Shown here: positions 1 to 7,664 of the stretch, piece after piece
Numbering within the stretch: position 1 is the stretch's first letter
Layout: each line of letters starts with the position of its first letter
Source: DAITPV01 sp050692555
GTDB taxonomy: Bacteria; Actinomycetota; UBA4738; CALAEC01
Reading direction: 5' to 3'
Length of the DNA stretch: 64,000 nt
Assembly: GCA_050692555.1 (NCBI GenBank)
Contig: JBOGVS010000010.1
Span: forward strand, 1 to 64,000
Translations under genes and position numbers: made by a program
The notes under the pieces: model-generated
What the model saw: the letters and a program-made list of their open reading frames with translations, nothing else
The model's database searches: none
Told to the model about the DNA's origin: nothing

Positions 1-1
1 G

Positions 2-100
2 GCCAACCGCTGGGTCGCCATCCTCCACGGCTGCCTCCGTCACCGGGCGCCCTACTCCGAAGAGGTGGCCTGGCCAACCCTCTCAGAGGTTGCCGCTTGA
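2..100 (+). CDS. C-terminal tail of a transposase (IS110-like), partial
   Basis: An open frame enters from the left edge and ends with TGA at 98-100, encoding 32 residues (ANRWVAILHGCLRHR and onward). The pattern NRWVxILHGCLxxRxPY resembles, from memory, the extreme C terminus of IS110/IS116-type transposases. The rest of the gene and any element end lie outside the window. The assignment rests on one short motif, so it is tentative; no terminal repeat is recognisable between this stop and the epimerase gene. Confidence 0.4.
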   Translation, partial: ANRWVAILHGCLRHRAPYSEEVAWPTLSEVAA

Positions 101-121
101 CAACTACCGGCCGTGGGATGT

Positions 122-526
122 CTAGCCCGGCTCCTGGACCAGCTCGACGAGCACGCCGCCGAACCCCTTGGGGTGGACGAACGCCACCGTGGTACCCCGT
201 GAGCCCGGCCGAGGCTTCTCGTCCACCAGGGGAACGCCCAGGTCCTTCAACCGGGTCAGGGTGGCGGCCAGGTCTGGGACCCGGTACCCCACGTGGTGGA
301 CGCCTTCTCCTCGTTTGTCCAGGAACTTCCCCACCGGGGTATCGGGGCCCAGCGCCCGGAGGAGCTGCACGTAGGACGTGCCTACCCTGAACAGGACCTC
401 CTCCACGCCCTGGTTGGGGACGGTCTCCCGGTGCGCGGGCTCGACCCCAAAGGCCCTCCGGTAGTGCTCCACGGCGGCCTCCAGGTCCCTGGTGGCGATC
501 CCCACGTGGTCGATGTCCTCGAGCAT
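122..526 (-). CDS. mce: methylmalonyl-CoA epimerase
   Basis: A 134-residue protein of the vicinal oxygen chelate (glyoxalase/bleomycin resistance) fold. It should interconvert (2R)- and (2S)-methylmalonyl-CoA in propionyl-CoA metabolism. The N terminus IDHVGIAT supplies the first metal His, GVHHVGYRV the central one and GVLVELVQ the final Glu, all in the order seen in this family, and the length matches single-domain epimerases of about 130-150 residues. The ATG at 526 begins right before the family motif. The next gene (FtsH-like) is divergent. No methylmalonyl-CoA mutase is in the window, so the partner enzymes are elsewhere. Fatty-acid and acyl-CoA genes nearby (4.8-9.6 kb) fit the metabolic theme. 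Confidence 0.85.
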   Translation of the reverse strand: MLEDIDHVGIATRDLEAAVEHYRRAFGVEPAHRETVPNQGVEEVLFRVGTSYVQLLRALGPDTPVGKFLDKRGEGVHHVGYRVPDLAATLTRLKDLGVPLVDEKPRPGSRGTTVAFVHPKGFGGVLVELVQEPG

Positions 527-665
527 CGGAAGATACGGACATTACCGTAGACGGCCCTACGCTCGAGCGCGGTGGCGGGCTCGGGCGGGATGATGTCGAA
601 TGAGTACTTCGCATCCCCGGCTGCCCGAGGGGCGGTCGGGTGACTCGTTTGGAGGGTCGTTATCG

Positions 666-682
666 AAGGAGGACAGCCGGCC
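666..682 (+). promoter_or_regulatory. strong Shine-Dalgarno with no canonical start codon after it
   Basis: AAGGAGG at 666-672 is followed 7 nt later by GCC at 680-682, in frame with the FtsH-like gene, where an ATG or GTG would be expected. The codons from 680 to 799 have the strong GC third-position bias of real coding sequence in this genome and read directly into the protease. Either a non-standard start, a start-codon mutation or a base-call error would explain this. Confidence 0.5.
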
Positions 683-799
683 AGCGAGCAGCCCGACCCC
701 CAGGTCAGCCCCGTCGCCGCCGAGCTGGGCCGCTCCAAGCTGATCAGGGCTGGAAAGGCCGACGTCTCCCGGATCCGGGAGCGGGCCAGGCGCCGGCGG

Positions 800-2539
800 T
801 TGCTCCGGCTGGCGATCGTTCTCGGGATCATCGACGCCTACCTGTGGTACCGGCTGGCCACCGGCAACCCCGTGGGCCTTCCCTCGCTACCCGACGACTG
901 GATCCTGTGGATGCCGGCCATCCTCCTGGTGCTGCTCTTGGGCATGCTGTTCCTGCTCCCCCTGGGAAGCGGCCGCTCGCCGCACGTCCTGATCCGGCCC
1001 GAGCACATCGAGGTCGGCCTGGAAGACGTCAAGGGTCTGGATCCTCAGGTCGACGAGATCGTCCGCACCCTCAACGTGTTCCTGGGATACTCGACGTTCC
1101 GGGAGCGGCTGGGGGGGAATCCTCGCCGGGGGATCCTGTTCGAAGGGCCACCCGGAACCGGCAAGACCTATCTGGCCAAGGCAATGTCCAAGCAGGCTGG
1201 GGTGCCGTTCCTGTTCGTCTCCGCTCCGGCCTTCCAGTCAATGTGGTTCGGGATGACCGGCGCCCGGATCCGGTCGTTCTTCCGCTCGCTCCGGAAGGCG
1301 GCCCGGCGCGAGGGCGGAGCCATCGGCTTCATCGAGGAGATCGACGCCATCGGCGGCGATCGTGGATCGATGGCCCCGGCGGCCCCGGCCCCTCCGTCCG
1401 GCAGGGTGATCGCCAACATGATGTCGCCGTCCACCGGAGGCATGGTCAACGAGCTTCTGATCCAGATGCAGTCATTCGACCAGTCCCGGTGGTCGCAGCG
1501 GGTCCGGGACCGTCTGGCCGAGTGGATCAACGGGTACCTCCCGGCCGGTCGCCGGCTGCGGACCCGAAGGCCCCAGTACCACAACATCCTGCTGATCGCC
1601 GCGACGAACCGGGCCGACTCGCTGGACCCCGCGCTGCTTCGCCCGGGAAGGTTCGACCGGCGGCTGTACTTCGACCTGCCCACCAAGAAGGGCCGACGGG
1701 ACCTGATCGACTATTTCCTGGCCCGGAAATCCCATGACGCCACCCTGGACGAAGAGACGGCCAGGGAGCGGCTGGCCCACGACACCCTGGGCTACACGCC
1801 GGTGATGATCGAGCACCTCTTCGACGAGGCCCTCCTGGTGGGACTGCGGAACGGGATCGACGCGATGCGGATCGGGGAGGTCTACGAGGCCAAGCTCGCC
1901 GAGGAGATCGGGCTGGCCCAGCCCGTGGTGTACACGGAGGACGAGCGGCAGGCCATCGCCACCCACGAGGCCGGCCACGCGGCTGTGGCGTACTTCCTGG
2001 GCAAGACTCGCCGGATGGAAGTGCTTTCGATCATCAAGCGGCGCCAGTCACTTGGCCTCCTGGCGCACGCGGAGCTCGAGGAGCGGTTCACCAAGTCGCG
2101 GTCGGAGCTGGAGGCGGCGCTGGCGATCTCCATGGCCGGGATGGCGGCCGAAGAGCTGTTCCTGGGCGAGGCGGGTACCGGACCGGCCGCCGACCTGTCG
2201 GCGGCCACGGAGGTGGCTGCGGCGATGGTCGGGTCGCTGGGGATGGGCGGCTCGCTGATCTCTTACGACGCGGTCTCCGAGGGCCCGGTTTCCAGCCGCA
2301 ACCTCGCGGGGCGGGTGCTGTCGGACCCCGAGGGGAAACAGCGGGTCGAGGAGCTGCTGGCCACGCAGAAGGCCCAGGCCGCCAACGTGCTGTCCGAGAA
2401 CCGTGACGTGGTGGAAGCACTCCGCGACGCGCTCCTCGAGCGCGACGAGCTGGTCGGTGAGGAGATCAGCCAGGTGATCGTGGAGGCCCTCGAGCGCAGG
2501 CGGGTGGTCAGGCTCCCGGAGCCGCTTCCCCGGGGCTGA
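800..2539 (+). CDS. FtsH-like membrane AAA ATPase/zinc metalloprotease
   Basis: Annotated from the first usable in-frame start (TTG 800), 579 residues, although the real N terminus probably begins near 680. Two hydrophobic segments (about residues 2-19 and 34-55) precede an AAA domain with Walker A GPPGTGKT at 116-123, a Walker B region FIEEID at 177-182, and the second region of homology ATNRADSLDPALLRPGRFD with its arginine fingers. The M41 protease domain carries HEAGH at 389-393 and a downstream Asp near 463 as third zinc ligand. FtsH proteins degrade damaged or regulatory membrane proteins. The first acidic residue of Walker B is Glu rather than the usual Asp, which is unusual. It ends tail to tail with the double-hotdog gene. 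It is a divergent homolog rather than the main FtsH. Confidence 0.8.
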   Translation: MLRLAIVLGIIDAYLWYRLATGNPVGLPSLPDDWILWMPAILLVLLLGMLFLLPLGSGRSPHVLIRPEHIEVGLEDVKGLDPQVDEIVRTLNVFLGYSTFRERLGGNPRRGILFEGPPGTGKTYLAKAMSKQAGVPFLFVSAPAFQSMWFGMTGARIRSFFRSLRKAARREGGAIGFIEEIDAIGGDRGSMAPAAPAPPSGRVIANMMSPSTGGMVNELLIQMQSFDQSRWSQRVRDRLAEWINGYLPAGRRLRTRRPQYHNILLIAATNRADSLDPALLRPGRFDRRLYFDLPTKKGRRDLIDYFLARKSHDATLDEETARERLAHDTLGYTPVMIEHLFDEALLVGLRNGIDAMRIGEVYEAKLAEEIGLAQPVVYTEDERQAIATHEAGHAAVAYFLGKTRRMEVLSIIKRRQSLGLLAHAELEERFTKSRSELEAALAISMAGMAAEELFLGEAGTGPAADLSAATEVAAAMVGSLGMGGSLISYDAVSEGPVSSRNLAGRVLSDPEGKQRVEELLATQKAQAANVLSENRDVVEALRDALLERDELVGEEISQVIVEALERRRVVRLPEPLPRG

Positions 2540-3646
2540 TCAATCCTCGCCCGGAGCGGCCGGTTCCTCGGGCCGCCAGGGGTGACCCTCCCGGACCAGC
2601 GCGGTCCCCGTTCCCACCGCCACCCGCTTCCCGTCGGCGTTGCTGAGCTCGGCCGTGGTGACGGCCATCGACCTGCCCCGGTGGGTGACTCGGGCCCGCG
2701 CGATCAGGTCCCGCCCGTCCGGCAGGACCGGTCGCACGAAGTTCACCTTGAGGTCCAGCGGGGTGTACGCGGTGCGCGGCGGGCAGGTGGTCTGAACCGC
2801 GCTGGCCATGGCGCTGTCCGCCAGCATGGCGATGGCCCCTCCCTCGACGAAGCTCGATGGGCTGCACAGCCACAGGGAAGAGGGGAGGGAGAAGGTGGTC
2901 GATCCCTCCTCGGCTTCGAGGGCCCGGAGGCCGGTGAGGTGGCTGAGTGGCGGATGGGGCAGCGTCCCATCGATCAGACCTCGCATGATCTCCAGCCCAC
3001 CCATCCGGTCCCACACCTCCTGCCGAAGGGGCTCGCCGGCCACCGGACGGAGATAGGGATCGGGAGTGTCGGCGGGCGGGACCTCGTGGACGGCGAGCTC
3101 GGCCGGAGGCTCGGGGGCCGGGTCGATGGCCGGAAGGATGAAGCACCGAGTGGTCCCGTGGGCCACGGGCCGGTCGTGGGCGTCGGTGATCAGCGTGTCC
3201 GCGACCCCCAGAGACCGTCCTGCGTGGATCACCCGCGCGGGGGCACTGAGCATGCCACCGTCCGCATCGACCGGGCGAAGGAAGCTGAGGGAGAGGTCGG
3301 ACGTGGTGTACGGCGTGGCCGGCGGGAGCTCCGTCTGGATCGCGCAGCCCAGGCTTCCGTCCGCCAGCATGGCCAGCACTCCCAGGGACAGAAATCCGAT
3401 GGGCGCCAGCAGCCAGGGCGTGGCGGGCATCTCGAACGTCGCCCCGCCGGGCTCCGCCGCCGTGGGGATCATCCCGGTCAGATGGTGGATCGGCGGGGGC
3501 GGGCCCTTTCGGGCCACGAACGCCCGGATCTGCTCCAGCCCCGACAGCCCGAACAGGGCGGGGTCGGGGAACCCGCCGCGCGCAGGCTCCTCCCAGATCG
3601 CCGGGCTGATCGGCGGGGCTTCAGCCGTCGACATCCGGGGCCTCAT
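2540..3646 (-). CDS. tandem double-hotdog thioesterase-like protein (PaaI-type), copy 2
   Basis: A 368-residue protein made of two hotdog domains. Each half carries the PaaI/YbgC-like layout: a GGxxAMLADSAMASAVQT-type helix (second half) or GVLAMLADGSLGCAIQT (first half), followed by a DLxVNFxRPV strand and an AxVxHxGRSxxV strand. Such proteins usually hydrolyse acyl-CoA thioesters; the acyl substrate cannot be read from the sequence. The start may be ATG 3646 or ATG 3634; both lie inside the end of the upstream gene (3621-4703), so the two are translationally coupled. Its neighbour has the same two-domain plan, giving four hotdog domains in a row, a likely tandem duplication. Confidence 0.7.
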   Translation of the reverse strand: MRPRMSTAEAPPISPAIWEEPARGGFPDPALFGLSGLEQIRAFVARKGPPPPIHHLTGMIPTAAEPGGATFEMPATPWLLAPIGFLSLGVLAMLADGSLGCAIQTELPPATPYTTSDLSLSFLRPVDADGGMLSAPARVIHAGRSLGVADTLITDAHDRPVAHGTTRCFILPAIDPAPEPPAELAVHEVPPADTPDPYLRPVAGEPLRQEVWDRMGGLEIMRGLIDGTLPHPPLSHLTGLRALEAEEGSTTFSLPSSLWLCSPSSFVEGGAIAMLADSAMASAVQTTCPPRTAYTPLDLKVNFVRPVLPDGRDLIARARVTHRGRSMAVTTAELSNADGKRVAVGTGTALVREGHPWRPEEPAAPGED

Positions 3647-4703
3647 CGATGGGGACGGCCGGTTCGGCCGGCCGCCAGGGCCGGTCCGGGAAGATCATCG
3701 TGGAGCTGTTGGCCAGCGCGGCGGTCTTCCCATCGGCGGTGAGGACCTCGGCGGTGGCCACCGCGATGCTCCTCCCACGGTGCACCACGGTGGCCCGGGC
3801 CTCGAGCGGCCGGCCGTCGGGGACCACCGGCCGGAGGAAGTGAACCTTCAGATCCAGCGTCCCGTACGAGCTGCCCGCTTCCACGGTGGTGAACACCGCA
3901 CCGTTCAGGACGTGATCGGCCAGAAGGGCGATCACACCGCCGAAGGTCGTCCCTCCGGCGGTGGTGAACCACTGGCTGGCCGGCATGGTGCAGGCGACCT
4001 TGCCGGAGCCCACCGACACGATCTCGAGGCCGAACAGTCGGGCCAGCGGTTCGGGGGGAAGGTCGCCTCGCTCCCAGGCCCGCATCATCTCCAGCCCGTC
4101 CATCCGGTCGAAGACCTCCTGGGGGAGCACCTCGCCCTCGGCCGGACGCTGGAACGGATGGGGCCCCTCGTACTGGGGCCAGGCGATCGGCTCGTCGGGG
4201 AGCGGGTCGGGCACGTCCGGCAGCCGGACGATCACGTTCCGGCCCACCGCGTGCGCCAGCAACCGGCCGCCGCCGTCTTCGATCGTCCCTTCACTCACCC
4301 CCGGCGACCGGCCGGCCTGGATCAGCCGGGCCCGGGACACCAGACCGCCGCACTCCATCCGCGGAGGGCGAAGGAAGTGGATGGACAGCTCGGAGGTCAC
4401 CAGGAACGCCCCCGGAGGGAACGTGGAGTACAGGGCCCCGCCGAGGGCCACGTCGGCAGGGAGCGCCAGGACCCCGCCGGTGGGGATGCCTGCCGCGCTC
4501 AACAGCCACGGGGTCACGGGCTGGCGCCACGTGGACACGCCGTCCCCCACGTCGAGGAAGTCGGTCCCCGCCAGGTACCAGATGGGGCCATACGGGATGT
4601 CCTTCCGGATGAACCGGCGCATCTGCTCCAGGCCGCTCAGCCCCAGCAGGCCGGGATGCTCGAGGTAGGCGAATCGTCCACGGAGGGGTTCGTCGACGAT
4701 CAC
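3621..4703 (-). CDS. tandem double-hotdog thioesterase-like protein (PaaI-type), copy 1
   Basis: A protein of 360 residues from GTG 4703, chosen because homology with its neighbour begins right after it (EPLRGRFAYLEHPGLLGLSG matches DPALFGLSG in copy 2) and upstream in-frame sequence looks non-coding. Two hotdog halves are visible: GGVLALPADVALGGALY with SIHFLRPPR in the first, and GGVIALLADHVLNGAVF with DLKVHFLRPVVPDGR in the second. The first half has Pro in place of the usual Leu of the ALLAD motif, so one half may be structural. It overlaps copy 2 by up to 26 nt, indicating a two-gene operon. A role in acyl-CoA hydrolysis fits the thiolase and acyl-CoA dehydrogenase cluster just across the divergent promoter region. 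Confidence 0.7.
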   Translation of the reverse strand: MIVDEPLRGRFAYLEHPGLLGLSGLEQMRRFIRKDIPYGPIWYLAGTDFLDVGDGVSTWRQPVTPWLLSAAGIPTGGVLALPADVALGGALYSTFPPGAFLVTSELSIHFLRPPRMECGGLVSRARLIQAGRSPGVSEGTIEDGGGRLLAHAVGRNVIVRLPDVPDPLPDEPIAWPQYEGPHPFQRPAEGEVLPQEVFDRMDGLEMMRAWERGDLPPEPLARLFGLEIVSVGSGKVACTMPASQWFTTAGGTTFGGVIALLADHVLNGAVFTTVEAGSSYGTLDLKVHFLRPVVPDGRPLEARATVVHRGRSIAVATAEVLTADGKTAALANSSTMIFPDRPWRPAEPAVPIDEAPDVDG

Positions 4704-4809
4704 CCTCGGAGCATAGCCCGGATCGGCGCCCGGTGACCGCTGGTCAGTCGAGCCCCACCCGGTCCGGGACCGGATAGGATTGCTGGGAGACGTCGAAAGG
4801 AGCTTTCTC

Positions 4810-5991
4810 GTGTCCCATTCCGTGATCGTCGCCGGCGCCCGGACCCCGATCGGGAAGTTCGGCGGAGGGTACAAGGATCTGGCAGCCGTAGACCTGGGGG
4901 CCGCCGCGATTCGGGAAGCCCTGGCCCGAGCGGGCATCCCCGCCGACCAGATCGACTACGTGATCATGGGCCAGGTCCTCCAGGCCGGCGCGGGGCAGAT
5001 CACCGCACGTCAGGCCGCGGTGGCCGCAGGGATCCCCAAGGAGGTCCCGGCCATCACCATCAACAAGGTGTGCCTGTCCGGCCTGAACGCCGTGGCCTTG
5101 GCCGACCAGCTGATCCGGGCCGGCGAGATCGAGATCGCCGTGGCCGGCGGCATGGAGTCGATGTCCAACGCCCCGTACCTCCTGCCCCAGGCGCGGTGGG
5201 GCGTTCGCATGGGCAACGCCGAGCTGGTTGACTCCATGATCTACGACGGCCTGTGGTCCACGTTCACCGACAAGCACATGGGTCATTCGTCGGACGAGGT
5301 GAACGCGGAGCTTGGGATCGGCCGCCAGGAGCAGGACGCCTGGGCCGCTCGAAGCCACCGGCGAGCCGCGGCCGCCTGGGACGAGGGGCGGATGGCCGAG
5401 GAGGTCGTCCCGGTGGAGGTGCCTCAGCGCAAGGGCGATCCGCTGGTCGTGGACCGCGACGAAGGCATCCGGGCCGACACCACCGCCGAGTCGCTGGGGA
5501 AGCTGAAGCCCGCGTTTCTCGAGGACGGGACGATCACGGCCGGCAACGCGTCACAGATCTCCGACGGAGGCGCAGCGCTGGTGGTGATGAGCCCCGAGCG
5601 AGCCGAAGGTTTGGGCCTCGAGCCACTGGCGGAGGTCGTGGCCCACGGCATGAGCGCGGAGCGGTACCCCTACCTCCACACCGTCCCGGCGCTGGCCATG
5701 GAGGCCGCCCTGAAGAAGGTGGGGCTCTCGGCAAGCGACCTCGGGGTGGTGGAGATCAACGAAGCGTTCGCCGCTGTGGCCCTCAACGCCGCCCGCATGC
5801 TCGGCGTCGACCAGGAGATCGTCAACCCCAACGGCGGCGCCGTGGCCCTGGGCCACCCGATCGGGATGAGCGGAGCCCGGTTGGTGCTCACCACGGCGTA
5901 CGAGATGCGTCGTCGCGGTGTGGAGTACGGCGGTGCAGCGCTTTGCGGCGGCGGGGGACAGGGCGACGCCCTGATCATCCGCACGCCGTAA
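4810..5991 (+). CDS. acetyl-CoA acetyltransferase (thiolase)
   Basis: A 393-residue thiolase catalysing condensation or cleavage of 3-ketoacyl-CoA. The nucleophilic Cys88 sits in NKVCLSG, His349 in ALGHPIG and the second catalytic Cys379 in CGGGGQG, all expected positions. The GTG at 4810 was chosen because GAAAGGAG (4795-4802) is placed 7 nt before it and the protein then starts with SHSVIVAGARTPIGKF, the usual thiolase beginning. It is followed 3 nt later by an acyl-CoA dehydrogenase and then a thioesterase, so the three form a fatty-acid or short-chain acyl-CoA operon. Length and motifs fit the acetoacetyl-CoA type; beta-oxidation and biosynthetic roles cannot be separated by sequence alone. 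Confidence 0.92.
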   Translation: MSHSVIVAGARTPIGKFGGGYKDLAAVDLGAAAIREALARAGIPADQIDYVIMGQVLQAGAGQITARQAAVAAGIPKEVPAITINKVCLSGLNAVALADQLIRAGEIEIAVAGGMESMSNAPYLLPQARWGVRMGNAELVDSMIYDGLWSTFTDKHMGHSSDEVNAELGIGRQEQDAWAARSHRRAAAAWDEGRMAEEVVPVEVPQRKGDPLVVDRDEGIRADTTAESLGKLKPAFLEDGTITAGNASQISDGGAALVVMSPERAEGLGLEPLAEVVAHGMSAERYPYLHTVPALAMEAALKKVGLSASDLGVVEINEAFAAVALNAARMLGVDQEIVNPNGGAVALGHPIGMSGARLVLTTAYEMRRRGVEYGGAALCGGGGQGDALIIRTP

Positions 5992-5994
5992 CCG

Positions 5995-7155
5995 GTGAGC
6001 GGCGAGCCCTTCTCCCTTCCCGAAGAGCTGGAGACGTTCCGCAAGGCCGTCCGGGCGATCTGCGAGGAGCGGGTCGCTCCTCGGGCCGGGGAGATCGACG
6101 AAGCCGACGAGTTCCCCCACGACGTCCATCGGACGTTCGTGGAGAACGAGCTCATGGCGGTGGGCTATCCCGAGGAGTACGGGGGGACCGGGGCCCAGTC
6201 CCTGGCCTTCGCCGTCCTGATCGAGGAGGTCGCCCGGGTCTCCGCGTCGGCCTCCCTGATCCCGCTGGTCTCCAGGCTGGGGGCCATCCCGGTGATGCTG
6301 GCGGGTTCCGAGGACCAGAAGCGGGAGCTGCTGGGAGGCATCGCCCGAGGAGACCATCAGATGTCGTACGCCCTGACGGAGCCGGGGGCCGGATCCGATG
6401 CGGCCTCCATGCGCACCAGCTACGAACGAACGGACGGCGGCTTCCGGCTTTCGGGCACGAAGCGGTTCATCACCAACGCCGGGATCTCCGACCGGTACAC
6501 GGTGTTCGCCACCGGGAACCCGGAGGAGCGCTCGCGTGCGATCTCCGCATTCGTGGTGCATGCCGACGACCAGGGTTTCTCCGTGGGGAAGTCCGAGAAG
6601 AAGATGGGGATCCGAGGCTCGCCAACCCGCGAGGTGTACCTGGACGACGCCACGGTCCCCTCGGATCGGCTGATCGGCCAGGAAGGCCAGGGGTTCACGT
6701 ACGCCATGCGGACGCTGGACTACTCCCGTCCGTCCATCGCCGCCCAGGCCCTGGGGATCGCTCAGGGTGCCTTCGAGGCCGCGGCCCGGTACGCCACGCA
6801 GCGGGAGCAGTTCGGCCAGAAGATCGGAGGGTTCCAGGGGATCCAGTTCCTGCTGGCCGACATGGCCATGGACGTCGAGGCCGCTCGCCTGCTGACGTAC
6901 AAGGCGGCCGTGGCATGCGACGTCCAGGACCCTCGGGTGACGTACTTCGCCTCGATCGCCAAGGCCCGGGCCGGGGACGTGGCCATGAAGGTGACCACCG
7001 ACGCCGTCCAGGTGCTCGGGGGGTACGGGTACATGCGGGAGTACGGGGTGGAGCGGATGATGCGCGACGCCAAGATCACCCAGATCTACGAGGGGACCAA
7101 CCAGATCCAGCGGCTGGTGATCGCCCGGCAGGTCCTCAAGGCCTTCGGCGGATGA
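5995..7155 (+). CDS. acyl-CoA dehydrogenase
   Basis: A 386-residue FAD-dependent acyl-CoA dehydrogenase. The signature YALTEPGAGSD (FAD and substrate binding, about residue 123-133) and the C-terminal motif GGYGYMREYGVERMMRDAKITQIYEG are both present; Glu366 in QIYEGTNQ is the expected catalytic base of the short/medium-chain class. The start is GTG 5995, 3 nt after the thiolase stop, and the stop overlaps the next start as ATGA. It would oxidise acyl-CoA to enoyl-CoA and pass electrons to ETF, which is not encoded here. The acyl chain length or branched specificity is not determined. Confidence 0.92.
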   Translation: MSGEPFSLPEELETFRKAVRAICEERVAPRAGEIDEADEFPHDVHRTFVENELMAVGYPEEYGGTGAQSLAFAVLIEEVARVSASASLIPLVSRLGAIPVMLAGSEDQKRELLGGIARGDHQMSYALTEPGAGSDAASMRTSYERTDGGFRLSGTKRFITNAGISDRYTVFATGNPEERSRAISAFVVHADDQGFSVGKSEKKMGIRGSPTREVYLDDATVPSDRLIGQEGQGFTYAMRTLDYSRPSIAAQALGIAQGAFEAAARYATQREQFGQKIGGFQGIQFLLADMAMDVEAARLLTYKAAVACDVQDPRVTYFASIAKARAGDVAMKVTTDAVQVLGGYGYMREYGVERMMRDAKITQIYEGTNQIQRLVIARQVLKAFGG

Positions 7156-7664
7156 GCGGCCATGCCGCTCCCAAGCCGCCATCGGCCTCCGAGGTGGTGC
7201 TCTCTCGCCAGATGGAGATTCCCGACGCCAACCTGGCGGGGAACGTGCACGGCGGCACGGTCATGAAGATGGTGGACACCGCCGCCGGGCTGGCTGCGGC
7301 CAAGCACTGCGGCGGGCTGGCGGTCACCGCGGCCATGGACGAGATGTCGTTCCTCGAGCCCGTGTACCTCGGGGACGTCCTCACCGTGAAGGCCATGGTC
7401 AACGAGGCGTTCTCCTCCTCGATGGAGGTCGGTGTCCGGGTGGAGTCGGAGAACGTCACCTCCGGCCGCCGGGTGCATACCTCGAGCGCGTATCTGGTGT
7501 TCGTTGCGCTGGACGAACACGGCACTCCCCGGCCGGTGCCGCCCGTGGTTGCCGAGACCGAGGAGGAACGGCGGCGTCAGCGGGAGGCCAAGCTCCGCCG
7601 CGAGGCCCGGCTGACCCGCAAGCAAGCCATCGAAGAGGCCCGGAGGGCGAAGGGCGAAGGCTAG
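7152..7664 (+). CDS. acyl-CoA thioesterase (hotdog, BACH/YciA-like)
   Basis: A 170-residue protein from the ATG at 7152 that overlaps the preceding stop (ATGA). The segment PDANLAGNVHGGTVMKMVDTAAG contains the Asn and Asp of the acyl-CoA hydrolase hotdog family, followed by AMDEMSFLEPVYLGDVL and the strand VGVRVESENVTSGRRVHTSSAYLVFVALD. Such enzymes hydrolyse cytosolic acyl-CoAs. The last 35 residues are charged (EEERRRQREAKLRREARLTR), a helical tail outside the hotdog core. It is the third gene of the thiolase operon and its end overlaps the end of the opposing ligase gene by 4 nt. Confidence 0.85.
   Translation: MSGHAAPKPPSASEVVLSRQMEIPDANLAGNVHGGTVMKMVDTAAGLAAAKHCGGLAVTAAMDEMSFLEPVYLGDVLTVKAMVNEAFSSSMEVGVRVESENVTSGRRVHTSSAYLVFVALDEHGTPRPVPPVVAETEEERRRQREAKLRREARLTRKQAIEEARRAKGEG

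Noticed and set aside
640..1737. A 365-codon frame overlapping the FtsH-like gene
   Set aside because: Different frame, Arg/Pro/Gly-rich shadow; the AAA motifs are in the other frame.
5253..7151. A long open frame extending upstream of the thioesterase
   Set aside because: It runs in a shadow frame through the thiolase and dehydrogenase genes; the real thioesterase starts at 7152.
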